DNA of 45,315 bases, taken from assembly GCA_023664045.1 (NCBI GenBank), contig JAMPGH010000001.1, positions 793,072 to 838,386 of the forward strand, given 5' to 3'. The notes below the pieces were generated by a model. That model saw only the letters and a list, made by a program, of their open reading frames with translations. It searched no databases and was not told the DNA's origin. Shown here piece by piece: positions 15,275-23,430 of this stretch. A program made the position numbers and the translations under genes. Position 1 is the first letter of the stretch. Every line of letters starts with the position of its first letter. This DNA comes from Alistipes senegalensis. GTDB taxonomy: Bacteria; Bacteroidota; Bacteroidia; Bacteroidales; Rikenellaceae.

Positions 15275-15412
15275 CGGCGGAGTTTCAAAAAAAGTAAGTA
15301 ACTTTACCACGCCGCGACGGCCTTTTCCGGCGGATGCCGGCAGCGTGTCGGAGGCTTTCCGACGCGGGCGGAAGCGGTCCGCAGTCCGGTTCGGAGCGCG
15401 GCTTCGCAAATG

Positions 15413-15420
15413 CAAATATA
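15413..15420 (-). promoter_or_regulatory. -7 box upstream of nadK
   Basis: TATATTTG on the minus strand in the short pdxJ-nadK divergent gap. Transcription from here would give nadK a leader of about 130 bases. The -33 element is not clear. Confidence 0.4.
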
Positions 15421-15429
15421 GCGAATTTT

Positions 15430-16152
15430 ATGACAAAGTTGAGTGTAAATATCAATAAGATCGCTGTGATTCGCAACTCGCGCGGGGGCGATCTCCCCGA
15501 CGTCGTGCTGGCGGCTTCCCGGATCGAAGGGTTCGGGGCCGACGGAATCACGGTGCATCCCCGTCCCGATGCGCGGCATATCCGTTACGACGACGTGCGC
15601 GCGTTGAGGAAACGACTCGCCACCGAACTCAACATCGAGGGCAATCCGATTCCCGATTTCGTCGATCTGGTGCTGGAGGTCCTGCCGGCGCAGGTAACAC
15701 TCGTGCCCGATGCGCCCGATGCCATTACCTCGAATGCCGGTTGGGACACGGCGGCGCACCGCGATTTCCTGACGGAGGTTACGGCCCGTTTCCGCGAAAA
15801 GGGAATCCGGGTGTCGCTCTTCGTCGATCCCGATCCCCGGATGGTAGCGGGGGCGAAGGCCTGCGGCGCCGATCGGGTGGAGCTCTATACCGAGGCCTAC
15901 GCCCGCGAATATCCGGCCGATCCGGCGCGGGCGATCGCGCCCTATGTCGCGGCCGCCGAGGAGGCGCGCCGGCAAGGATTGGGGCTCAACGCAGGACACG
16001 ATCTGTCGCTGGAGAATCTGCATTATTTCGTGAGCCGCATTCCGTGGACCGACGAGGTGTCGATCGGTCATGCCCTCATCAGCGACGCACTCTACTATGG
16101 ACTGGAAAATACCGTGCAGCTCTATCGTCGCCAACTCAAATCCGCAGAATAA
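15430..16152 (+). CDS. pdxJ: Pyridoxine 5'-phosphate synthase
   Basis: The enzyme (240 residues) closes the pyridine ring of vitamin B6 from 1-deoxyxylulose 5-phosphate and 3-amino-1-hydroxyacetone 1-phosphate in the cytosol. Family landmarks are the N-terminal LSVNINKIAVIRNSRG, the phosphate-binding HPRPDARHI (44-52), GLNAGHDLS and the terminal EVSIGHALISDAL. The frame is open upstream to 15334, but the ATG at 15430 gives the family's usual start. The cca gene follows after four bases, and the two share a transcript that ends at the hairpin near 17600. Confidence 0.95.
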   Translation: MTKLSVNINKIAVIRNSRGGDLPDVVLAASRIEGFGADGITVHPRPDARHIRYDDVRALRKRLATELNIEGNPIPDFVDLVLEVLPAQVTLVPDAPDAITSNAGWDTAAHRDFLTEVTARFREKGIRVSLFVDPDPRMVAGAKACGADRVELYTEAYAREYPADPARAIAPYVAAAEEARRQGLGLNAGHDLSLENLHYFVSRIPWTDEVSIGHALISDALYYGLENTVQLYRRQLKSAE

Positions 16153-16156
16153 CCGC

Positions 16157-17566
16157 GTGCCGCTGTCGAATCCCATATTCCGTCGTATTTCGCGTCTGGC
16201 CGATGCCGAAGGCGTGCAGGCGTTCGTGGTGGGGGGCTACGTCCGCGATCACTACCTGCGCCGTCCCTCGACCGATATCGACGTGGTGGTGGTGGGCAGC
16301 GGCATCGCACTGGCCGAAGCGCTGGGCCGCGAACTGCACACGAAGGTTTCGATATTCAAGACTTTCGGCACGGCGATGCTCCGCGCCGGCGGCGTGGAGG
16401 TCGAGTTCGTGGGGGCCCGGCGGGAGTCCTATACCCATGATTCGCGCAAGCCGCAGGTCGAGGCGGGCACCCTCGAAGACGACCAGCGGCGCCGCGACTT
16501 CACGATCAACGCGCTGGCTTGGTCGCTCAACGGCCCGACGTTCGGCGAGCTGGTCGATCCGTTCGGCGGACTCGACGATCTGGACGCCTGCGTCATCCGC
16601 ACGCCGTGCGATCCCGACGTAACTTTCTCGGACGATCCGCTGCGCATGATGCGGGCCGTGCGTTTCGCCGCGCAGCTGGGCTTCTCGATCGAGGAGGAGA
16701 CTTTCGATGCCATCCGCCGCAATGCCCGCCGCATCCGGATCGTTTCGCGCGAACGCATCGCGACGGAGCTCAACAAGATCGTCCTTTCGCCGGTTCCCTC
16801 GATGGGTTTCGAGCTGCTGGAGCTCACAGGATTGCTGGAACTGATATTCCCGGAGATGCACCGCCTTAAGGGTGTGGAGCATCGGGGCAAGCATGCCCAC
16901 AAGGACAACTTCGTCCATACGCTCAAGGTGCTGGACAACGTGGCCCGTCGCTCGGACGATCTGTGGCTGCGCTGGGCGGCCGTGCTGCACGATATCGCCA
17001 AACCTCAGACCAAAGCCTACGATCCGCGCGTGGGGTGGACTTTCCACGGCCACGAAGTCGCGGGCTCGAAGATGGTGCCGGGGATCTTCCGTCAGCTGAA
17101 ACTGCCGCTCAACGAGCATATGAAGTTCGTGCAGAAAATGGTCTTCCTGCACTTGCGGCCGATCATCCTTTCGGAAGATCTGGTAACCGATTCGGCCGTG
17201 CGGCGTCTGCTTTTCGAGGCGGGCGACGACATCGAAGCGCTGATGACGCTCTGCGAGGCCGACATCACGTCGGGCATCGACGCCAAAGTGAAGCGCTATA
17301 TGGCCAATTTCGAACTGGTGCGGCGCAAGATGAAGGATCTCGAAGAGCGCGACCGCATTCGCAACTTCCAGCCGCCGATCACGGGCGAGATCATCATGAA
17401 AACCTATGACATAGGTCCCTGCCGCATGATCGGCGAGATCAAGGAGGTAATCAAGAACGCCATTCTCGACGGCGAAATCCCCAACGAATACGAGGCCGCC
17501 TACGCCCTGATGCTCCGGCTCGCGGCAGAACGGGGGCTCACGCTTCCTGAGTCCGAGCGGGTGTAG
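16157..17566 (+). CDS. cca: CCA tRNA nucleotidyltransferase with HD domain
   Basis: The protein has 469 residues from a GTG start at 16157, just past the pdxJ stop. An ATG at 16097 is in frame but would overlap pdxJ by 56 bases. The N-terminal class II nucleotidyltransferase head has GGYVRD (26-31) and the metal-binding DID (40-42), followed by the neck with its RRRDFTINAL motif. A C-terminal HD domain carries VLHDIAKP, as in bacterial CCA enzymes with added phosphohydrolase modules. It adds or repairs the CCA end of tRNA in the cytosol. This matters here because the nearby tRNA-Leu gene does not encode CCA, whereas the initiator tRNA does. Confidence 0.93.
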   Translation: MPLSNPIFRRISRLADAEGVQAFVVGGYVRDHYLRRPSTDIDVVVVGSGIALAEALGRELHTKVSIFKTFGTAMLRAGGVEVEFVGARRESYTHDSRKPQVEAGTLEDDQRRRDFTINALAWSLNGPTFGELVDPFGGLDDLDACVIRTPCDPDVTFSDDPLRMMRAVRFAAQLGFSIEEETFDAIRRNARRIRIVSRERIATELNKIVLSPVPSMGFELLELTGLLELIFPEMHRLKGVEHRGKHAHKDNFVHTLKVLDNVARRSDDLWLRWAAVLHDIAKPQTKAYDPRVGWTFHGHEVAGSKMVPGIFRQLKLPLNEHMKFVQKMVFLHLRPIILSEDLVTDSAVRRLLFEAGDDIEALMTLCEADITSGIDAKVKRYMANFELVRRKMKDLEERDRIRNFQPPITGEIIMKTYDIGPCRMIGEIKEVIKNAILDGEIPNEYEAAYALMLRLAAERGLTLPESERV

Positions 17567-17596
17567 GGGGGCCGGTGCGAATGAATACGAAGTAAG

Positions 17597-17624
17597 ACCG
17601 GAGACCTCATACGAGGTCTCCGGT
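17597..17624 (+). terminator. Hairpin after cca
   Basis: A perfect 12-base-pair stem (17597-17608 with 17613-17624) and ATAC loop lie 30 bases past the cca stop. The T run comes only about 20 bases later, so it may be a processing or a weak termination hairpin. Confidence 0.5.
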
Positions 17625-17657
17625 TCGTCTGTCGGGAACATGTTATTTTTTCCGGAT

Positions 17658-17690
17658 AAAAAATAAGAGACCGAATATTGTTCGGTCTCT
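17658..17690 (-). terminator. Terminator of the initiator tRNA gene
   Basis: Stem AGAGACCGAA / TTCGGTCTCT (17666-17675 with 17681-17690) directly after the tRNA 3' end on the minus strand, followed by a T-rich run. Confidence 0.8.
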
Positions 17691-17691
17691 T

Positions 17692-17767
17692 TGGTAGCGG
17701 GAGGAGGACTCGAACCTCCGACCTCCGGGTTATGAGCCCGACGAGCTGCCAACTGCTCTATCCCGCG
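17692..17767 (-). tRNA. Initiator tRNA-fMet (CAT anticodon)
   Basis: A 76-base cloverleaf including an encoded CCA. The anticodon is CAT in the loop CTCATAA. The anticodon stem has the three consecutive G-C pairs (GGG/CCC) and the first acceptor position is unpaired (C1 against T72), both marks of the initiator rather than the elongator methionine tRNA. The T-loop is TTCGAGT. It has its own promoter (17805-17835) and terminator. Confidence 0.93.
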
Positions 17768-17804
17768 ATATATCGTCAGAATGATATCTATCGCTCCGGT
17801 GCTG

Positions 17805-17835
17805 CAAAGGTAATACAAAAAACGAGCTTTCCAAA
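17805..17835 (-). promoter_or_regulatory. Promoter of the initiator tRNA
   Basis: TTTG (17835-17832), a 19-base spacer and TACCTTTG (17812-17805) on the minus strand. It is one of the best promoter matches in the window. Confidence 0.75.
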
Positions 17836-17918
17836 ATAAATTTTCGGAGCAGGAGCCGCATCGCGGTGCATGCGGCTGCCATGCAGGAAGTTAAGTTCCG
17901 AAAATATTTTGCATCGGA

Positions 17919-19703
17919 TTACTGCCGGATATTCGCAGCCACGATTTCCGCAAGATCGCGCACTTCCGTCGTCGCACCTCGGCCGATCGCCTTTTTGCAG
18001 AGAGGGCAGGCGGTAACGATCGTTTCGGCTCCCGTGGCTTCCAGTTCCGAGGCTACCGAACGGGCTATGGCGAGCTGTTGTCCGTCGGAAATGGCCGTAT
18101 TGGCGACCGAAGAACCGCAACAGGGAGCGTTTTCGCGCGTTCGGGCCGGCTCCAGCAGCGTGCCGATCGCCTCGATCACGGCGCGCGGCTGGTCGTAGAT
18201 GCCGCTGCCGCGTCCCAGTTCGCAGGGGTCGTGGTAGGCGAATCGCGTGTCGCCGTGCCGCGCCGTCAGTCGTCCGCTTTGCAGCAGTCGCAGCATGTAT
18301 TCCGAGTGGTGCAGCACCTCGATGCCCTCCAGTTCGTACTCTTCGCGGAAGACCTTGAGGCAGATCGGGCACGAGGTAACCAGTGTCGAAATGCCGTGCT
18401 TGCGGAACAACTCCGTGTTGTAGCGCATCATCTTGCGGGCGGCGTCGGTCTCGCCGGAGAGCTTGAGCGGCCGGCCGCAGCAGACGCCTCCTTCGCGGTC
18501 GGCCCACCATACTTCCTCGCCCGCGGCGGCGAAGATCTGTTCCATCGCGGCCAGTGTACGGGGCGTCAGCAGGGTCATGCACCCGGCGAAGTAGCCCGTG
18601 CGGCCCGTGCCTTGCGAGCGGTCGATCTCCTTCAGGTAGCCGTAGCGGCGTTTGTCGGGCAGGTTGCGTAGCTTGTCGCGCGAGTTGAGGCGCAGGGTGT
18701 TGAGGTCGATGCCGACCGGACACTTCTCCGCGCAGCGGCCGCACATCAGGCAGTTGTCCGCAACTTCGGGCTGCAGCATGCGGTAGCGGCGGTCGCGCAG
18801 AAAATAGACCGACTGTACGTTCCGTATGTCCAGTACGCTTTGCAACTGGCAGGGGTCGATGCAGATGCCGCAGCGCGAGCAGGCTTCGAGCTGGAAGCGG
18901 TCGTACGACGATGCTTTTTCGCTCGACCGCACTCCGTAGCGGCGCAGGAAGATCAACGGAATTTCCGTGAATATGTGCATGTAGCGCGAGAAGGGCATCG
19001 CTGCGAAGAAAATCCCCAGACAGGAGGAGTAGAACCACCAGGCGGCGCTTTCGATGTTCACCAGAGCCAACACGCCGATCCGATCGTGCATCCATGCGCC
19101 GATCGTGCCGGTCAGGAATCCGCCTCCGCCGTAGAGTCCGCAGGTGGCGCTTTCGGCCAGCAGACGGGCCGGGAAGATGAACCACAGGGCCGACAGGGCG
19201 AGCCGGTCGCCCCAGACGTGTTTGGTCGTGCGGCGCATGCCCATCGCTTTGGAATAGAAGCGTTTGCCCCATGCCAGCGTTACGCCCGAGAGGACGAACA
19301 GCAGCAGCAGGTCCATCGTGAAGTCGAAGAATGGCTTGTGCGCAAGCCCCGTCGCGAAGTATTTGAAAAAGACATGTCCCTGCAACGGTACGTAGCGGAA
19401 TCCCAGATGAGCCACGGTTTCGATCCAGCCCGTGGCGATCAGCAGAAACCATCCGAATGCCAGCGACATGTGCATGTAGCCCAACAGCGGGTCGATGCGG
19501 AAGATGCGGCGGTGCAGGAGCGATTCGCTCACCACCTCGCCGATCGCCCCGAACGTGGCCCGTGTGGGCAACCCGCGCAGAATGCGCAGCTTGTCGGCCC
19601 GGGGCAGATGCCAGAGCCAGCAGAGCCACTTGCCCGCCACGACGGCGAACATGAATGCGGCGCCGATGATGAACGGCAGACAGAAAGGTGCGTAGAAAGT
19701 CAT
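17919..19703 (-). CDS. Membrane-bound Hdr-type subunit: cytochrome-b-like, ferredoxin and CCG domains
   Basis: The protein has 594 residues in three parts. Residues 1-255 hold about five to six membrane helices with several His residues (H77, H79, H99, H110, H122), resembling HdrE / nitrate-reductase-gamma cytochrome b. Residues 270-335 carry two 4Fe-4S sites (C275-C278-C281-C285 and C318-C321-C324-C328). Residues 365-590 form two CCG (DUF224) domains with CCG at 408-410, SCPIC at 444-448 and later APCCGSS and ACPLC. This is the HdrE-HdrD layout in one chain. It probably links the membrane quinone pool to a thiol/disulfide or similar two-electron reaction through a CCG-bound cluster; the substrate is unknown. 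It is the last gene of a five-gene operon and overlaps its neighbour by four bases. Confidence 0.85.
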   Translation of the reverse strand: MTFYAPFCLPFIIGAAFMFAVVAGKWLCWLWHLPRADKLRILRGLPTRATFGAIGEVVSESLLHRRIFRIDPLLGYMHMSLAFGWFLLIATGWIETVAHLGFRYVPLQGHVFFKYFATGLAHKPFFDFTMDLLLLFVLSGVTLAWGKRFYSKAMGMRRTTKHVWGDRLALSALWFIFPARLLAESATCGLYGGGGFLTGTIGAWMHDRIGVLALVNIESAAWWFYSSCLGIFFAAMPFSRYMHIFTEIPLIFLRRYGVRSSEKASSYDRFQLEACSRCGICIDPCQLQSVLDIRNVQSVYFLRDRRYRMLQPEVADNCLMCGRCAEKCPVGIDLNTLRLNSRDKLRNLPDKRRYGYLKEIDRSQGTGRTGYFAGCMTLLTPRTLAAMEQIFAAAGEEVWWADREGGVCCGRPLKLSGETDAARKMMRYNTELFRKHGISTLVTSCPICLKVFREEYELEGIEVLHHSEYMLRLLQSGRLTARHGDTRFAYHDPCELGRGSGIYDQPRAVIEAIGTLLEPARTRENAPCCGSSVANTAISDGQQLAIARSVASELEATGAETIVTACPLCKKAIGRGATTEVRDLAEIVAANIRQ

Positions 19704-20041
19704 GGCCGGAAGTCTCCCAGTTTACGTTTGATGAGCAGCACCACGGCGCGCGTGTTGATGCCGCGGGGGCAGACGAGCCGGCATTTGCCGCACAGCATGC
19801 ACTTGTCCATCTCCTCGTAGGCTCCCTGATACTCGCCGCGCCGCACGAGGGTGTGCACCTTGCGGAAGTTGAACTCCGTGAGGTTGCCGGCCGTGCAGAC
19901 GGCCGTACAGCTGCCGCATCCGATGCAGCTCTGCAATTCGGGCATTTCGCGCAGGATTTCGTCGCTGCGGAGCAGATTGTTGCGATCGATGTCGATGCTC
20001 CGAGGTCGGGATATGCCGTAACCGAAATTGATCGTCGCCAT
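19700..20041 (-). CDS. Two-cluster ferredoxin subunit, HdrC-like (C2)
   Basis: The protein has 113 residues with two complete 4Fe-4S motifs, C39-C42-C45-C49 and C81-C84-C87-C91, the second ending in CPRG as in HdrC/QmoC-type proteins. It has no signal peptide or membrane helix. It would pass electrons between the flavin subunit encoded just upstream and the membrane CCG subunit encoded downstream. An open frame runs further upstream but overlaps the flavoprotein gene; the ATG at 20041 comes five bases after that gene's stop. It is a second, shorter paralogue of the first gene of the operon. Confidence 0.85.
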   Translation of the reverse strand: MATINFGYGISRPRSIDIDRNNLLRSDEILREMPELQSCIGCGSCTAVCTAGNLTEFNFRKVHTLVRRGEYQGAYEEMDKCMLCGKCRLVCPRGINTRAVVLLIKRKLGDFRP

Positions 20042-20046
20042 GTTCT

Positions 20047-21051
20047 CTATCGTTTCAGATACTCCTCCACGGCATCGGCCGCGGCGGAGGCTTCGTTGAG
20101 CGTTTCGCCCACGTTCTTGGGCGCGGTGATCGTTCCGGCGTAGAAGATGCCGTCGACGTTGCTGCGGACGTTGCCCAAGAAATGGTCGTGCGGAGCCATG
20201 AAGCCGCTCGGGGTGCGAAGCAGTCCGGCGCCGGCGGCCAGCGCGGCATTGTCGTCGTTGGCGCGCATGCCGACGAGCAGGATCAGCATGTCGACGCTCA
20301 TGCGTAAGGGGCGTCCCGTGAGCGTATCTTCGGCCTTGATCTGGATGCGGCCGTCGATCGTGGGTGCCGCTTCGGAGATGCGGCCGCGGACGAAGTGGAC
20401 GTTGTATTTCTGCTGCGCCTCGCGGTACATCTCTTCGTATCCGGGTCCGAACATGCGGATGTCCATGTAGAAGTTGAAAACGTCGGCCTCGGGGAAGAGA
20501 CGCTTCATCTCCATCGCCTGCTTGACGCCCGTTACGCAGCAGACGCGCGAGCAATGTTGCTGGCACACCTTTTCGTCGCGCGAACCGACGCAGTGGAGGA
20601 AGGCGATGCGCTTGGGTGCCGAACCGTCGGCCCGGGCCACGCGGCCTTCGTTGAGCATGCGTTCGATGTCGGCCGAGGTGAAGACGTTGTCGTAGAGCCC
20701 GTATCCGTATTCCTCCTTGATCGCGGCGTCGAAGAGCGTGAAGCCCGAGGCGACGACTACGGCATCGCAGTCGATCCGCTGTCCGTCGGCGAGCGTTACG
20801 CCCGTCGGCGAGATGTTTTTCGCTTCCGCGTGCGTACGGACTTCGATATTGCGTTCGCGGAGGCGGCGTCGCAGTTCGGACAGCACCTCTTCGGCGGGCG
20901 TGAACGAGGGGAAAAGCGCATGCCAGCCCCGCAGCTTGCCGCCCGGTTCCGCCTCTTTTTCGAGGATCAGCGGCTCGAAGCCCTTGTCGGCCAGACACAG
21001 GGCCGTCTGCATGCCGGCCGCACCGCCGCCTATGATGATTGCCTTTTTCAT
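20047..21051 (-). CDS. FAD-dependent HdrA-like flavoprotein
   Basis: The protein has 334 residues. An N-terminal dinucleotide-binding fold (GGGAAGMQTA at 8-17, then EKEAEPGGK) binds FAD. The HdrA-specific cysteine insert HCVGSRDE...CQQHCSRVCC (C154, C163, C167, C171, C172) follows, and a second flavin-fold segment closes with GIFYAGT. It is much shorter than methanogen HdrA (about 650 residues) and lacks added ferredoxin domains. In length it is like the HdrA of the bacterial sHdr system or QmoA. Such flavins can split or merge electron pairs between partners of different potential, but no electron-bifurcation partner (Mvh, Flx or a similar dehydrogenase) is encoded here. Confidence 0.85.
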   Translation of the reverse strand: MKKAIIIGGGAAGMQTALCLADKGFEPLILEKEAEPGGKLRGWHALFPSFTPAEEVLSELRRRLRERNIEVRTHAEAKNISPTGVTLADGQRIDCDAVVVASGFTLFDAAIKEEYGYGLYDNVFTSADIERMLNEGRVARADGSAPKRIAFLHCVGSRDEKVCQQHCSRVCCVTGVKQAMEMKRLFPEADVFNFYMDIRMFGPGYEEMYREAQQKYNVHFVRGRISEAAPTIDGRIQIKAEDTLTGRPLRMSVDMLILLVGMRANDDNAALAAGAGLLRTPSGFMAPHDHFLGNVRSNVDGIFYAGTITAPKNVGETLNEASAAADAVEEYLKR

Positions 21052-21067
21052 AAATCGGGATCTTCTT

Positions 21068-22156
21068 TTATTCGCGTATGCCGTAGAGGGTCGCCGGAGG
21101 ACATCCGTTGACTACGGCCGAATCGGGCTTGCCGATGTATTTGCCGTTGCGTCCCAGATATTTGGCCGCCGGGTCGTACTCGATGCCCATCTTGTCCAAG
21201 AGGGGTTCGACGTCGACTTGGTGCATCTGCATGCCTAAGGCCCACGGATCGTAGCCCAAGACCAGCCCGGCCATCTCTTCGTAGGTCAGCACCGGAATGC
21301 CGTGGCCGTTCTCGCCGTAGGTCGTGCCCTCCATCTCGGCGATGGCGTACTGCCACTTGTCGAGGAACATGGCGCAGCCCGGGCAGTTGGCGACGATGAA
21401 GTCGGGTTTGTAGGGAGCCATGCTCTCCAGCTTCTTGTGCGAGTTGGCGATCGAGTAGCCGCGGTTGGCCTGCACCAAGTAGTTGCGGAATCCGAAGCCG
21501 CAGCAGTGGCGACGCTCGGGGTAGTCGACGCACTCGCCGCCCCACGACTCGATCATGCCGGCCAGCACGTAGGGGAATTCCGAACCGCCGATGCCCGATT
21601 TGGGGAAGATCTTGGCGTAGTGGCAGCCGATGTGTTCCACCACATGCAGGGGTTCGCCCGTGAGGGTGTTCACCAGCTTGTGTTTCGCCTTTCGGGCGAT
21701 CTCTTCGCGGAAGTGGAACATCACGTCGGAGGTGTGGGCCAGACTCGTCGGCTTGCGGAACTCGCGGCCCGTGGCTTTCCGAAGGTTCTCGCGGGTCTTT
21801 TCCTCCAGCTCGGGGAACTCCTCCCACGTGGCCAGAATCTCGGTGTAGACGCCGAACGAGGTGATGCACGAAGCGACGAAGTGTTCGTAGCCCGCTTCGG
21901 TCATCAGGGCGAACTGCCGTGCCACGACGGTCATGATCGTCTCCAGCGGCACGATGTCGGAATGGTAGCCGATGCCCGTGCACGACGAGTGCTTGGGGTC
22001 GTCCAGCAGGTCGCGCCCCAAGTCATTCCGCAGAATGTCGATGAAGGCTTTTTCGCTGCCGGGGAAGAAGTTCTGGCGGATGCAGCTGCGCGCGTAATAA
22101 TAGCGGTCGTCGGCGATCTGTTTCTGGTACTCTTTCCAGCTGTTGCGTCGTATCAT
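21068..22156 (-). CDS. HdrB-like CCG-domain subunit (B1)
   Basis: The protein has 362 residues and no membrane helix. Cysteine-rich CCG (DUF224) features are an SSCTGIGYH segment near 58-66, EHIGC near 176, RHCCGFGF near 217-224 and NCPGC near 257. In HdrB these hold unusual 4Fe-4S clusters that cleave heterodisulfides. The first repeat departs from the textbook CCG pattern, having one cysteine in place of a CC pair. It sits between the genes for a ferredoxin subunit and the flavoprotein, the expected partners in an HdrABC-like complex. The substrate is unknown; no coenzyme M or B pathway is to be expected in this organism. Confidence 0.82.
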   Translation of the reverse strand: MIRRNSWKEYQKQIADDRYYYARSCIRQNFFPGSEKAFIDILRNDLGRDLLDDPKHSSCTGIGYHSDIVPLETIMTVVARQFALMTEAGYEHFVASCITSFGVYTEILATWEEFPELEEKTRENLRKATGREFRKPTSLAHTSDVMFHFREEIARKAKHKLVNTLTGEPLHVVEHIGCHYAKIFPKSGIGGSEFPYVLAGMIESWGGECVDYPERRHCCGFGFRNYLVQANRGYSIANSHKKLESMAPYKPDFIVANCPGCAMFLDKWQYAIAEMEGTTYGENGHGIPVLTYEEMAGLVLGYDPWALGMQMHQVDVEPLLDKMGIEYDPAAKYLGRNGKYIGKPDSAVVNGCPPATLYGIRE

Positions 22157-22160
22157 AAGG

Positions 22161-22859
22161 TCAGTAATGCTCGTTGCTGTTGTTCGTGAAGACGTCCATC
22201 ATATACTCTTGGGTCGCGCCTTCGGCGTAGCCCAATTCGCGGGCCTTGCGGTCGGAGTGCTTCTCGATGGCATCGAACATCTCCTTGCCGCCGCTCACCT
22301 CGAAAATGCGGCTGATTTCATCGAGCGACTCTTCGTCCAGACGGCGCAGTGCTCCGGCGCCGTGGCGCATGTAGACCGGGGTGAATTGCGCGAAGATCTC
22401 CTTGTCGTGGTCGAAGATCCACTTCCACACGGTGCCCTGCTCGGGATGCAGCTCGGGTTTGACCAGCCGCGGCACGATGCAGTAGCCCGTGCGCAGGATG
22501 TTGTCGCCGATGATGCGCTTGAGGGCCAGTTGCTGGCGTCCTTTTTCGCTCTCGGCGAAGAATCCCAGCTTCTGCGACAGCGTGCGCAGGGCCTGAATCA
22601 CATAACCCGGCGTGTTGCCGCGCGGGCAGCGGGGACGGCAGGACATGCACTCGCCGCAGTACCAGATCGTATCGCTCTTCAGCAGCCGTTCGATCGCCTC
22701 CTCGTCGCGCGTCTGGACGATCGAGACGATTTGCCGCGGATCGTAGTTGTAGAACTCCGCGGCGGGACATACGCCCGTGCAGACGCCGCAGTTCATGCAG
22801 GAGTTGAGCCCCTCGCGGAACCGCACGTCCTCCATCAGCATGTCGAAGTATTTGCCCAT
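22161..22859 (-). CDS. Ferredoxin-type HdrC-like subunit (C1)
   Basis: The protein has 232 residues. Two 4Fe-4S motifs lie near the N-terminus (C21-C24-C27-C31 and C68-C71-C74-C78, the latter followed by PRG), then a helical C-terminal region of about 150 residues without recognised motifs. A TTG at 22886 is in frame, but the -7 box at 22884-22891 overlaps it, so the ATG at 22859 is the start. It opens the operon: the order in transcription is C1, B1, flavoprotein, C2, membrane B2. It should connect the B1 disulfide-reductase subunit to the flavoprotein. Confidence 0.85.
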   Translation of the reverse strand: MGKYFDMLMEDVRFREGLNSCMNCGVCTGVCPAAEFYNYDPRQIVSIVQTRDEEAIERLLKSDTIWYCGECMSCRPRCPRGNTPGYVIQALRTLSQKLGFFAESEKGRQQLALKRIIGDNILRTGYCIVPRLVKPELHPEQGTVWKWIFDHDKEIFAQFTPVYMRHGAGALRRLDEESLDEISRIFEVSGGKEMFDAIEKHSDRKARELGYAEGATQEYMMDVFTNNSNEHY

Positions 22860-22883
22860 AAATGCGAAAAACCTTTGCTCGGG

Positions 22884-22891
22884 CAAAGGTA
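22884..22891 (-). promoter_or_regulatory. -7 box of the Hdr-like operon
   Basis: TACCTTTG on the minus strand, 24 bases before the ATG at 22859. No good TTTG is found upstream, so another factor may help transcription. Confidence 0.5.
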
Positions 22892-22938
22892 CGGATTCCC
22901 CGCGGGCCGCGAGGTGGTATAAATGCGTAATTTCGGCT

Positions 22939-23418
22939 TTACGGCCGCTCGTAAGTCTCGAACGTGAACGGGTAAGGATAGTCGGCGCCGCAGGGGAACG
23001 ATTCGGACGAGACGAGCCGCCAAGCGTCGGGATCCCACTCCGGGAAGCGGGTGTCGCCCTCGTAGGGGCGTTCCACGCGCGTGAGGTAGAACCGGTCGGC
23101 GCGGGGAAGCGCTTCGGCGTAAATCTGAGCCCCGCCGATGACGAAGATCTCTTCGTCGGCTCCGAAGAGGGCCAGCGCCTCGTCGAGCGAGTGGACCACC
23201 TCGCAGCCGGCGATCTCGCGCTTCTGACGCGAGATCACGATGTTGCGGCGGTTGGGCAGCGGCCGCCCGAGCGATTCGCAGGTTTTGCGGCCCATGACGA
23301 CGGGGTGGCCCGTCGTCAGCGCCTTGAAGTGCTGCAGATCTTCGCGGATATGCCACAGCAGCGCATTCTTGTCGCCTATCACGCCGTTTTCGGCTACGGC
23401 TACTATGATCGAGATCAT
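22939..23418 (-). CDS. folA: Dihydrofolate reductase
   Basis: The enzyme (159 residues, normal length) reduces dihydrofolate to tetrahydrofolate with NADPH. Landmarks are the N-terminal ISIIVAVAENGVIG, the active-site LLWHIREDL with Asp27, the NADPH-binding GRKTCESLGRPLPNRRNIV and the glycine pair in FVIGGAQIY. It lies 12 bases after thyA, whose reaction produces dihydrofolate, so the pair regenerates the cofactor for dTMP synthesis. It is the last gene of the lpxH-thyA-folA stretch. The start ATG is firm. Confidence 0.96.
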   Translation of the reverse strand: MISIIVAVAENGVIGDKNALLWHIREDLQHFKALTTGHPVVMGRKTCESLGRPLPNRRNIVISRQKREIAGCEVVHSLDEALALFGADEEIFVIGGAQIYAEALPRADRFYLTRVERPYEGDTRFPEWDPDAWRLVSSESFPCGADYPYPFTFETYERP

Positions 23419-23430
23419 CGGTTGCTGGTT

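Noticed and set aside
16136-17818. A 560-codon minus-strand frame across cca and the initiator tRNA
   Set aside because: It runs through a tRNA gene and two hairpins and is antisense to a conserved enzyme.
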